In this document: positions 51,301 through 58,600 of the stretch, in pieces | How positions within the stretch are numbered: position 1 is the stretch's first letter | Layout: the number at the start of each line of letters is the position of its first letter | Assembly (NCBI GenBank): GCA_947184155.2 | Contig: CAMXCT020002358.1 | Location: 385,001-449,000, forward strand | DNA from: Cladocopium goreaui | Taxonomy: Eukaryota; Sar; Dinophyceae; Suessiales; Symbiodiniaceae | Direction of reading: 5' to 3' | DNA: 64,000 bases | Program-made: the position numbers and the translations under genes | Notes under the pieces: generated by a model | What the model saw: only the letters and a program-made list of their open reading frames with translations | Told to the model about the DNA's origin: nothing | The model's database searches: none

Positions 51301-54300
51301 TACTTATAACTATAGTTACTGGGGCTTATAAACCAACTTGTAACTGGGGGGCCTCACATTGTAAGTAAGATGGTTAAAACACAAGTGAAACCAAGTACCA
51401 GGTTTGACTTGGGATACCGTCCAGTTTCATCATACCAGCATGGGCCACCAATAAGGCAATGCCGGCAACCTTTAAAACCACATGAACAGCTGCACGATCA
51501 GCTCATCCCTAGCACTTCCACGGATAAATCAAAGACAACCCAATGTGCAGGTAGATTGGTACTTCATTTTTGAACCATACCTAGTTGTCGTCTCAAAGTC
51601 AACATTTAAAGAAATTCACAACATTCACACCCCATGCTCATTCGGAAAAACTTGATACAATTGAATCAACTAATCCCCATTAAGTCAATCCCATGGATAT
51701 TCTCAGGAAAATAGCCCGGTCATATTTTAATCCGCTTGATAATCCATGATATTCCATTACTTTCCATGATATCCCCACTAGAAGCCGCGATCTGTGATAG
51801 CCAAATCCCCATGGATCCCCATTTAAACCACCATTTAACTCTCCATGTTACATCAAATCCATTGAAATGAAGTTTTTTTAAACCGACATTCAATCCACTC
51901 AAAATCTGGTTTTTATCATTTTAAATCCCTATCCCAGATGCTGCATGGTGCTGCAAGATTCACCTACATTTACCCCAAAAATGGCACAGTCTTGTAGGTA
52001 AATATTCCAGCACGATGGAGCATCTGGGTATTGTTTTACTATTGCTGTTCTATCAGTACCCTCTGATAAACATACAACAAGCTATTGAACATGGCCATAG
52101 AAAGTTCGTTGATTTACCCATTAAGAATGGTGGGTATTATATATTTATATTTATATCCCCATGATATCCCCATTTTTGTTGCTCAAATCACCATATTTTT
52201 TGCCTGCGGCTTCTCCCGTGTTCATCTCCCAGCCTTTAGCGTCTCTGAGCCCAGGCGAATGTCGTGGGTGCCGGCATTTCCGCGGCTTCTGGGACGCAAT
52301 AAACGCAGCGCTTTTTGGTATTTTACTACAGGATGGAGTCTGATATCAATGGTTGGTGGTTTGGAACATGTTTTTTTAACCATATATTGGGTATAATCAT
52401 CCCAACTGATAGTGATATAATAATATCATATAGTCAATGGACATGCAACAGGATCCGATTTTGGAGGTACCGATTCCATAGAAATAAGGCCTATTTTTCA
52501 GGCCTAAATTTCAGGGAATATCCCAGCAAAATATGGCCTTATATGGTACAGTACCTCCATTTTAGGATCCTGGAATTCCCACTGAGGATGGAGTCTGATA
52601 GTTGGCTAAGTTGACTACAAACAATTGGTTCATTGGGAGTAATTGGGGGTAAACATATCCAGGAGTCGCGTTGTTCCTATGGCCCATCTAAGTATAAGTG
52701 CTTGAATTCTAGGGTTTATGGTAGATATAACTAGATTTCATGGATATTAATGGTGTTTATAAACCAACTTATAACTGGGAGGCCCCATCCTGTAGGGATT
52801 CATATGGGTATAACTTTTCAGAACAGTTTCAGCTCCTATAGTTAGACGGGGTTTATAAACCAACTTAAAACTGGGGCACCATCCTGTAGATAGAACGATG
52901 ATGGAATGGAACTTCATAAGCATTTCATGGGGATATAATGGATTAGATCGAAAAAAATCATTGCTTCCAATGGTTGGGGGGGATGTTTTCCATTGTTTTC
53001 TTCCAATAAATGGTATAAATTGTTTAAATGGTGTTGAAAGCAAGTGTTCTTCATCATGTATTTATATGTTGACCAAGGTTAGACCAACAAAAACAACATT
53101 CCTTTTTCTTGCTTCTATGCTATATATATATGAGGTTTTCCATAAATGGTGGTACCCCAAAAGCTGGCTGGTTTATAATGGAAAATCATTCTGTAGCTGG
53201 ATGATTTGAAGATGATTTGGGGGTACCCCCATGACTATTATGGTCAATTCTATCTTTGCATTCAAGCGTTGCTTCAAGCAAGACCTTTGTTTGAGATGCC
53301 ACCAGGCTTGGGAACTTGGGATGTCAAAGATCTATGTACTCCAATGCTTCAGAAGTCGTGATATTTATTTGTTCCCAAATCTACTTCGGCTTATAGTCTA
53401 CTCATACAAATTGGGAGCTTCTTAAAATGGGATCCCCAAGTCAACAAAGCTGGTTGGTGGTTGACCTACCCCTCTGAAAAATATGAAAGTCAGTTGGGAT
53501 GATGACATTCCCAATATATGGAAAAATAAAGAATGTTTGAAACCACCAAAAAACCATAGGTGTCAATCCTAAAGCCGAATGACGACTGGATTCGATTTGG
53601 TGAACCCTTTCCCTTTCAGGAAACCTCCTGCCCTCTGCCCCCAAAACGGGGGGGAATTTCTCACCGCCAGGGCACTGCAAGAGCGCATTGTCCGAGTAGA
53701 CATTGGCCACTTCCTGGGCAAAAGTGATGCAACATGACCTGGTTGGTGCTTGAGCCCTACCCCTCTGAAAAATATGAAAACTCGGCAGTTGGGATTATGA
53801 ACTTATATGGAAAACATGTTCCAAACCACCAAGCAGTGACAATTTCACTTGCGAACAGTTCGCAAGTCAGGCAAGTCAGATGGAAATTGGCAACCAAAAA
53901 ATTCGGAACTTATGGAGGTCATCCTTGAGTTTGGGGTGCCCCCATGACTCATTTTCCAAAACATGATCCACCAACATAGTATGCGACATATACAACATGT
54001 TTGCATGCTATGATTTAATATATTGCACATGTCTATACATTGGCATATAAACCAGTGTCCTAATATAAATGAATATACCATCTTGTTATTTAACAGTTCG
54101 CCATGGAAAATCACCATGCTATTAATCGGTAAACCATGGTAAGCCATCTATTTCTATGGGCCATGGCTTAACCATGGCAAACTGTTAGTCATAACCAGAG
54201 GGTTGATTTCATTTTTCACCACAGAACTATGTCATTAATACAATTTACCAACTGGATATTTTAGGATATCATCTGGTTATGACATTCACAGTTCGCCATG

Positions 54301-54679
54301 GAAAGAATCACCATGCATTTTTAAAAGAACGGTAAACCATCGAACTTTCCATTAGGGCCATGGCTTAACCATGGCGAACTGTGAGTTAGTCATAACCAGA
54401 GGATAGTTAAACTAACATAACTATGGAAAGATCCACCATTTTCAATTGGAAAATCCACTATAAATTACCATGTTCGATAGCTTTTTGTATGTTTACCAGA
54501 GGGTAACCATATATATTATATGATTACATAGTTAATAACCATTAATTAGATAACTATAGGTAAATGATAACTAGCTATTGAACTAATCATTATTCAATAG
54601 CTATTTCACATGATATGATCCCAAGTCATCTGGCCTCTTGCCACGTCGCAGGCAAGTAGAAGTCATCGATGGACACAGC
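33339..54679 (-). CDS. GLYK: D-glycerate 3-kinase gene, 12 exons seen, both ends missing
   Basis: Twelve small minus-strand exons in the correct order spell the conserved landmarks of plant-type glycerate kinase: SIDDFYLP, N-LLQ, RGNAGTHD, PRFDKSALNGRGD, VVLEGWMVGF, VNRDLPLINEKLKKYQAW, VYTWRSQAEEAM, DGMSPSEVKEFVDRYMPAY and GLYAAA. The enzyme phosphorylates D-glycerate to 3-phosphoglycerate with ATP, the last step of photorespiration, in the plastid in plants. Most junctions join in phase. Donors are GC after E3, E6, E7, E8, E9 and E10; GT after E4, E5 and E12; and GA is likely after E1 and E11. The E2/E3 junction could not be resolved. The P-loop (GKTT) exon and any transit peptide must lie upstream of 55 kb, past the LINE; the final C-terminal exon was not found. 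Confidence 0.85.
33629..33774. repeat. MITE family F, representative copy
   Basis: Ends ACTTAGATGGGCCATGG and CCATGGCCCATCTAAGT, with inner TTAGTAACTGGGGTTTGTTT. It fills most of the intron between GLYK E11 and E12. Other copies: 33154-33268, 49597-49718; fragments 94-189, 19900-19993, 27650-27712, 52620-52693. Confidence 0.8.
33785..33859 (-). CDS. GLYK: GLYK exon E11: GMSPSEVKEFVDRYMPAY
   Basis: 75-nt exon after CCGAG. VK-x-FV-x-RYMPAY-x-AY is the family's strongest C-terminal motif. Donor is probably GA after CGCTTGG. A family-F MITE begins 11 bp beyond the exon. Confidence 0.9.
33945..34010. repeat. GGGATAATAAT tandem beside a family-A MITE
   Basis: Five units of GGGATAATAAT. The same array and the preceding TTTAATATGG units recur at 46430-46570, again just before a family-A MITE, so the pair was duplicated. 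Confidence 0.65.
34532..34580 (-). CDS. GLYK: GLYK exon E10: VYTWRSQAEEAMKRSG
   Basis: After CCGAG. VY-x-WR-x-QAE-x-AM is diagnostic of GLYK. Ending at a GC donor after GGA-C joins E11 as SGRDGMSPSEV, the same length as the usual AGKPGMSDEEV. The frame remains open to a GT at 34523. Confidence 0.87.
34620..36470. other. AT-rich intronic stretch of GLYK with embedded MITEs
   Basis: Mostly TATATA and GTATATAGTA-like sequence; contains family C (35228-35343), family B (35709-35836) and family D (36153-36272). No exon seen. Confidence 0.5.
37105..37410 (-). CDS. Exon-like island(s) inside GLYK intron E9-E10
   Basis: Minus frame IAFEDSTTLSTGDYDGPHRI, GKAFSTGSHGTCRVCQALDG, GGKIHPKYSDTG at about 37400-37225. 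A second patch at about 37165-37105 reads GNIVRNMKKYAGKPTV then stop. GLYK motifs join directly across it, so these are not GLYK. Confidence 0.4.
37559..37615 (-). CDS. GLYK: GLYK exon E9: AWNDLIDCFCVFAMEEIDQ
   Basis: 57-nt phase-0 exon between TTCCAG and a GC donor. It corresponds to the AW-x3-D-x-(hydrophobic) strand preceding VY-x-WRLQAE in the family. Confidence 0.87.
37741..37857. repeat. Repeat family G
   Basis: About 110 bp, GATACCCTGCAAAAAGTGAC to CATGTAAGATTGACCTA, without obvious terminal inversion. Other copies at 8880-8992, 21694-21798 and 32488-32586. Confidence 0.7.
38715..38866. other. Exon-like island inside GLYK intron E8-E9
   Basis: Minus frame SKKKDEEWEIMSDFMIFWID, QNDHSEGNHPQNG. 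Plus frame YEAILGMIPLAVVVLIYPEY, HDLPFFILLLGCASG is membrane-like. Both are open, so strand cannot be chosen. Confidence 0.35.
39260..39319 (-). CDS. GLYK: GLYK exon E8: VNRDLPLINEKLKKYQ
   Basis: 60-nt phase-0 exon after AAG, ending TATCAG|GC. It matches the VN-x-L-x-Y segment of GLYK. The frame is open upstream (CCAASHAK), so an earlier acceptor is possible. Confidence 0.85.
40140..41060. repeat. Unusual MITE-poor block with 93-bp tandem repeat
   Basis: Units of about 93 bp beginning near 40694 and 40787 share AAAAACACTGTCAAAA and ATGTTTTGGAAGGATTT; diverged relatives run from 40440 to 41050. Composition differs from the MITE-rich introns. A poly-G run lies at 40425-40433. Confidence 0.6.
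41645..42445 (+). CDS. Compact five-exon plus-strand gene nested in a GLYK intron, about 98 aa, unknown
   Basis: Exons 41645-41674 (ATG, MPESKPKPEQ), 41786-41869 (EFYESFLSDPEYINKRRQEI, then LKSQRDPK), 41922-41978 (ADVVFSFVDIISPFINEDQ), 42088-42126 (VTMDPNYDFYLRW) and 42359-42445 (AALEWASKTYRL to LLWD, TGA). All four introns (111, 52, 109 and 232 nt) are phase 0, with donors GT, GC, GC, GT and AG acceptors. The 52-nt GC-AG intron explains a frame change at 41870-41921. An alternative start is the ATG at 41768 (94 aa) instead of exon 1. Small acidic protein without recognised motifs. It lies opposite to GLYK between E7 and E8 and has no MITEs in its introns, unlike everything around it. Confidence 0.65.
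42600..43015. repeat. GC-rich ~40-bp tandem array
   Basis: About ten copies of GAAAATTCCCTAGCTTGG plus (G/GA)AGCCCCCACGGGGGGG and AAAAGT, starting some 150 bp after the compact plus-strand gene. CCCCCACGGGGG is self-complementary. Confidence 0.85.
43799..43832 (-). CDS. GLYK: GLYK exon E7: (W)MVGFKAEENSQ
   Basis: 34-nt exon: one base completing Trp, then MVGFKAEENSQ, with a GAG acceptor and GC donor. Splitting EGWMVGF exactly in phase with E6 supports both. Confidence 0.82.
44530..45464. mobile_element. 935-bp TIR transposon, 8-bp target duplication, non-autonomous
   Basis: Flanked by direct TAGTTCTT (44522-44529 and 45465-45472). Left end GGCATGCGGCTGATACGGCG CCCTTGG and complement of the right end GGCAACCGGTTGACTCGGCG CCCTTGT match over about 55 bp with gaps. 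It interrupts a duplicated intron segment whose uninterrupted copy is at 39640-39830. Contains a ~103-bp direct duplication with GGGGGGGTGGGGGGGGAT at 44700-44870. No transposase. Superfamily not assigned (8-bp duplication fits hAT). Confidence 0.75.
45569..45737. repeat. Rearranged family-A fragments
   Basis: Two partial A ends with repeated CAGCAATGTGGTAAAC and CAGAAACCTTCCATT; looks like local duplication inside a MITE. Confidence 0.5.
46299..46360 (-). CDS. GLYK: GLYK exon E6: DVVVLEGW motif
   Basis: Exon after CAG, ending GAA GGA TG before a GC donor. It reads VPKHRWTPVALPCDVVVLEG plus the first two bases of Trp. The usual family motif is LFEGWMLGF; E7 supplies the rest. Confidence 0.88.
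46811..47599 (+). CDS. C-terminal part of a plus-strand gene nested in a GLYK intron, unknown
   Basis: Three plus-strand exons join in phase: 46811-46949 (46 aa, LGKGQARVGAAIDPHNSKN and flanks, GT donor), 47159-47240 (ALTWVSGLGFLARLWALDD, then LPAEPPKP) and 47511-47599 (CQSGMTTMRAYGTGHKCHNE, ending at TAA 47597). The second intron is largely a family-A MITE (47238-47456), and the donor GT is the MITE's own CTG|GTTGG end. Upstream exons were not found. The protein is unrecognised; exon 2 is hydrophobic. The minus frame over exon 1 is also open but less protein-like. Confidence 0.5.
47304..47420. repeat. Family-D MITE nested in family-A MITE
   Basis: Family A (47238-47456) is continuous on both sides (CCAATAT ... 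TATGGAC) with a complete family D between. Confidence 0.75.
47911..48334 (-). CDS. Minus-strand exon with own ATG, Gly-rich start, unknown protein
   Basis: ATG at 48334 opens 141 codons to a canonical donor ATG|GTGAGT at 47910; the frame stays open to 47876. The N-terminus MPRGLPGLPGGDMGLDGAGL leads into a hydrophobic stretch (GIFGAILGGLFNLLL, about 21-35). A Cys-bearing domain follows (CGIQCIEYVHEDPGGKGKI, then CEHGCVIVIEYYFNEIELNM). It is one of the longest intact exons outside the LINE and lacks MITEs. It sits in the GLYK intron between E5 and E6 on the same strand, so it is a nested gene or an inserted copy. A possible next exon lies around 47850-47730. Confidence 0.6.
48350..48580 (+). 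CDS. Possible plus-strand exon, Cys-containing
   Basis: Plus frame NHVQSGEQKHIANTQPNQNV, KMCQRSAACEEVCSSKASTK, then stop. Divergent to the 47911-48334 exon. Weak. Confidence 0.3.
48590..49480. other. Unique AT-rich stretch
   Basis: No MITE or convincing exon. Contains two near-repeats of TTAGGTAATGTC and TAATGACCTAATGTT around 49010-49150 and duplicated GGATGATCC motifs at 49180-49270. Confidence 0.4.
49869..49984. repeat. MITE family D, representative copy
   Basis: Ends ATCTGGGTAAAT and ATTTACCCAGAT, with inner CACTAACCTGAATTAAGGCC and GAGGGAGAACAGTGAG. Other copies: 13489-13612 (inverted), 16243-16353 (partial), 30130-30276, 36153-36272, 46026-46142, and 47304-47420 nested in family A. 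Confidence 0.8.
50364..50414 (-). CDS. GLYK: GLYK exon E5: PRFDKSALNGRGD motif
   Basis: 51-nt phase-0 exon, VLVPRFDKSALNGRGDQ, with CAG acceptor and GTGGGT donor. The IPRFDKSA-x-G-x-GDR motif is a family hallmark. Confidence 0.92.
50500..50600 (+). CDS. Possible short plus-strand exon
   Basis: ATG frame MNNADFQTLTRGNSQIPPED, EESDQEG, stop; 27 codons in unique sequence within a GLYK intron. Weak. Confidence 0.25.
51130..51156 (-). CDS. GLYK: GLYK exon E4: 27-nt micro-exon ALKSAEEGE
   Basis: Flanked by TTTTCAG and GT. Phase 0 on both sides joins SETLK to ALKSAEEGE and then to VLVPRFDKSA, the usual spacing in the family. The same frame stays open past the donor, so the exon could end later. 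Confidence 0.75.
51240..51363. repeat. MITE family B, representative copy
   Basis: About 125 bp, ends ACAATGTGAGGCCCCC and GGGGGCCTCACATTGT; core is a near-palindrome around AGTTGGTTTATAA and ATAACTATAGTTAT. Subtypes end ACAAGGTGGTGCCCC or ACAGGATGGGGCCCC. Other copies: 1821-1949, 7195-7320, 9298-9451, 17457-17582, 20746-20868, 21481-21608, 22138-22268, 26268-26393, 35709-35836, 38965-39093; fragments 7683-7720, 27449-27510, 39094-39228, 52690-52795, 52840-52890. Confidence 0.85.
51400..51465 (-). CDS. Exon-like island in GLYK intron E3-E4
   Basis: After TTTAAAG the minus frame reads VAGIALLVAHAGMMKLDGIP, SQ. The plus frame is also open. Not GLYK. Confidence 0.3.
52234..52285 (-). CDS. GLYK: GLYK exon E3: RGNAGTHD motif
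   Basis: 52-nt exon after an AAG acceptor, encoding RGNAGTHDIRLGSETLK, with a GC donor (AAG|GC). RGNAGTHD is a signature of the GLYK family. Confidence 0.9.
53240..53355 (-). CDS. Exon-like island in GLYK intron E2-E3
   Basis: After GTACATAG the minus frame reads IFDIPSSQAWWHLKQRSCLK, QRLNAKIELT. Looks like coding but does not fit the GLYK motif order. Confidence 0.4.
53674..53713 (-). CDS. GLYK: GLYK exon E2: EVANVYSDNALLQ
   Basis: Begins after a CAG acceptor and gives EVANVYSDNALLQ followed by TG(C), matching the N-x-LLQ stretch before RGNAGTHD. The exact donor is unresolved, since a GC donor would need an unusual acceptor on E3. A family-A MITE ends 24 nt upstream. Confidence 0.75.
54080..54510. 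repeat. Cluster of three diverged family-C palindromes
   Basis: Hairpins with arms (C)ATCT(T/G)GTTATTTAACAGTT..., GGTTATGAC..CAGTTCGCCATGG and TAAACTAACATAACTATGGA. Confidence 0.6.
54638..54679 (-). CDS. GLYK: GLYK exon E1: SIDDFYL motif
   Basis: Reads AVSIDDFYLPATWQ after a CAG acceptor at 54682-54680. SIDDFYLT is the conserved acidic motif after the P-loop in glycerate kinases. Donor is GA after CAA, or GC three bases later. Confidence 0.85.
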
Positions 54680-55530
54680 CTGGATCATCCCACCAAGCGG
54701 AAGTAGCTTAGGCCTGGATCACCCGAGTTTTTTCGAGGATCCCAACCAGAACCATAACTAGTGATTATACCCTCTGGTAAACTAACGTAACTATGGAAAG
54801 ATCCACCATTTTTTTATGGGAAAATCCACTATTTCGACTGGGCCATTTTCAATAGCTATGTTAGTTTACCAGAGGGTATCACTATGATCATCGAAAAAAC
54901 TTTTTTTTAAAATTAACCCATCACTATGATATCAAAGTATTTATGATATCACCCGAGTTTTTGCGAACTGGAAGCCATGGCCCAGTCGAAAGTTCGTTGA
55001 TTTATCCATGGACAATGGTGGATCTTTCCAGTTCGTTTTTTGTATGTTTGCCAGAGGGTAGGTGGATGTTCACCGCTAGGTTTTTTCGATGATCCATACC
55101 TATTGAAGAAATATCCTTTGATATGGATAAAACCTAGTGATTATAGTTATTATATCCATAACCATAATAAGTTATGATCCATACTTATTTTTGATATTGA
55201 ATATCCTTATGGTTACTTATAGTGATTATAACCATAACCATAATTTTTAGTGGGGAAAAAAGCCCTCAGTCTTTTCAGTGGATCACCCTAGTTATTCGAA
55301 AAAGCCAGATGATCCACGAAGCAAAAAACACCGCTGGTGAATGGATGTCCAATCCCCAAATCATAAGCAACTATGACTTAGGGCACCATCCATGACTTTC
55401 ATAAGTATTTTAGGGTGACATCCATAACTGGTTGGTGGTTGAGCCCTACCCCTCTGAAAAATATGAAAACTCGTCAGTTGGGATGATGACATTCCCAACT
55501 GAATGGAAACATAAAACATGTTCCAAACCA

Positions 55531-55601
55531 CCACTCTTGTTCCACTCTTGTTAAACATGCTGCCAAGGTCGAAACGTTGACAGCCTGTTTTAAGGCGTCA
55601 T
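55531..55601 (-). other. LINE 3' UTR with tandem 11-mer tail
   Basis: Between the ORF C stop and the broken MITE are about 70 nt. The last 22 are two perfect copies of AACAAGAGTGG in element orientation. Short 3' tandem repeats in place of poly(A) are known in several LINE clades; their function as RT recognition or slippage product is family knowledge. Confidence 0.65.
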
Positions 55602-58600
55602 CTAACAAGTTGAGATCCAAATGGTTGGGAAATCGGCATGTGGCCTCGCAGTAGGTAATGAATCCAGAGCTTTGGAATTGCGATGGACACCAATGGGAAT
55701 CATCCTGAAAATCCAGTCATCAACTGCAGCAAGCCTATCCGGTGGCCATGGAGTGGCCAGGCACCCTGTATGCAAATTTAATGCCCGTGACACAGGTCTG
55801 CAATACTGGTATGAGATTCCAAGGCCGTGGTGACGCAAGGCCTCCTTGAGAACTTTGCAAAACCATCTTGTCCTTCGCTGAAATGGTATGTTCAACAACT
55901 CCAATTCAGGCCTGCTTGACCCAGCTTGCCAATGCGTTAGCTTGATGGGACCAACACCCCCGGCCAACAGGAAGTCAATATACAATTGAAATTGGGACAC
56001 CCAAACAGTCGGAAATTCATTACCATACGTGTTTTGCCAATACCAGGAGAGGATCTGCCTTACCACTCCATCACCATACCATCTGGTCGCCGCTGGGGGA
56101 ATGTGAAGGGCAGAAATAGTCCGACACGCTTGAGCAGGAACCTCAGGAGAGCAGCATAACTCCTCACGGAGTTCAACATCAGGTTCATCCATGGCACGTA
56201 CCACTTCTTTGCTGATGGCCAAAATGACCTGCTGCACCGCGCGGGAAAAATCTCGGCTGGCCTGTACCGCATTAACATGACAAGCATACTCAGACCAAAA
56301 TCCCTCCGGTCGGCGCCACTGAGCCAAGAGTGCAGCTTTGTCAGCCAGAGCATTATTCCTAATACACCAGTCTTCCAAAGGGCTACAAGCATGTTGTTCC
56401 TTCTGATGTGCTAAAACTTTGGTTATGGTTACTTCATGCGGAAAATCACTCAAACACTCTGCAATTGCAAGCCACAAGTCGGCATGAGCACTGTTTGGGC
56501 GTGGGGCCAAACCCCTCTGCAAACGCAAAAATCTTTTGACTACCGCATTGCAATCAGTCCACAGGAAAAGACGGACTGGATGTGCACGACCAATCAACAA
56601 AGCTCTGTAAATAGCATAAATTTCAGCTCGATAGGAACTTTGAAGCATACCCGGCAGGGGGCCACTGTCAATTACTTCGCTAGGAGTATCTGCACTTGTC
56701 CACGCACGAACTACAGACCAGGAAGCAACTCGACAGGAAGCATCATGTTGATTTAAACAACTGCCATCAGTGAAAAAATGCAAATCACCCGTGACCTCAA
56801 GAAGGTAGGGTGGTGGCGGCACACAAATCTGGTGAAGACACGCATACCATCTGCGGAGAGTATGGGGTCTAACACTCCAGCCATAGCATGTCAAAAATTC
56901 TGGTGCATCAGCAACAAGTTTGCGCAAGCTGTCAGGCAATGTGGCTCTTAATGGTTCAAACTTGTCACAAACCCAAAACCGATGAAACCTGCTGTCAACT
57001 GACTGACAGAATGGACAGAGATCACTTCCCGCCTCCTGGCAGTGAACCTTACAGTCTTGCGTTATGTGGGACCCATTCAAGCACTTCTGAAACAAAGCCC
57101 GATCATCATACGAAAGACCAGCCAGCCAAAGTCTCGTGTCCGTCGGATCTGCAAACTGCAAGTCTCGCAATCCCCACCTGTGTTTCACTTGTTGTGCAAC
57201 AACCATTTGCCAAGCCCAGCCAATTCTCATACGCAGCTCGGTCAGGCAGCAAGAAAAGAGGCAAAATTCACCTAGGCAGTCATACAGGGTTCCCTGCGGT
57301 GTGACGTGCCAGCCTAAGAACTGCACACGAGCAAGTAAAGTCATGGTAAAGCTGTTGGCCGGTTGGGTAGCATCTCCATAGGCCAAAGCAGACAGCATTT
57401 TCAGAACTCTACCTTTATCACCACAATCCCTGATGCACCGAAATGTTTGCAAAATGGCCCAGCATTGGGGGTCAACAGTGGCTTGCTCTATTAACCCTAG
57501 CTGGATCCAGGCGTTGACGCCTGCACCATCTACTCCCAATCCCTTGACTGCTCCAGCACGCAATTTTTGAAAGGAAGCATCACTGACAGTGTTCGCTGCG
57601 ATGGCGTGTAATGCACGCGGCCATGCAGCCGTGACTAGTGCTTTGATCTTGTTCCCATATCTGCATGCGGAAAGGCGCAACCTAGGCCATATGTCAGTCA
57701 TGTCCAAAATTCGATCTTGAAGTGCAGAATTGGTGTGTTTTCTGGAGAGTTGAACATGGGCTCCCAAATTCTTGGCCCCCAACACCACTTTGAAACCCTG
57801 TGTGCGCAAAAGAGTGCGGCCTTCAGTGGAAATGGACCATGCATAAGCCTTCCTGTCATCAAGATGAAGATCCATTGCCGTGACAAAGCGATTCATACAG
57901 TCAATGGCTCCCTGAAGCAGGGTGGGATGGCAAGTGAGAAGCTGCCAATCATCCACAAAAGACACAGGCATACACAGCGGGAAATACACCCTCATCCATG
58001 TGTGAAAGCAAACATCCACCAGGACCATCGCAACACAGCTCAATCCACAGCCTTCTGGCACACCTGTCACACTCGCAACTCCCGATGAGAGAGAGTCTCG
58101 CAGCTGAAACCGTCGTCTCATGCTAGTGAGCGCTCCAGTCCATGAGAGCAAAACATATGCAGGAATTCCCATGTGTGCTGCCAGTTCCATCACGACAACC
58201 CTGGGCAAAAAGTTAAAGGCTTTGGTCAAATCTGCAACAGCACCTGTAAGGGGCACATCCATGGCAAATGAATCCTCGATCGTCCACAACAGTCGTGACC
58301 AAATCTGGGTGGCATGTCTTCCCGGCCTACTCCCATACAAAGTTGCTGGCAAAACCTCATCCAACCTGGTCAGTGCCTGTCGTGCATGAAAGCTACTCCA
58401 GCAGCGGTACAATAAGCCAAAAATGGTTATGGGTCTGAAATCAGACGGGCCACTTGGTGAAGCCACCTTGGCCAGGCTAACCACCCTGCCATCTACCAAC
58501 TGACTTGGCCATGCACCAGTTGATTCAGCTACTGCATACATGTCACAAAAGGCACGCAAAACAGCCGGTGGCATACTTTTGAGATCTCTAAGTGTCACAC

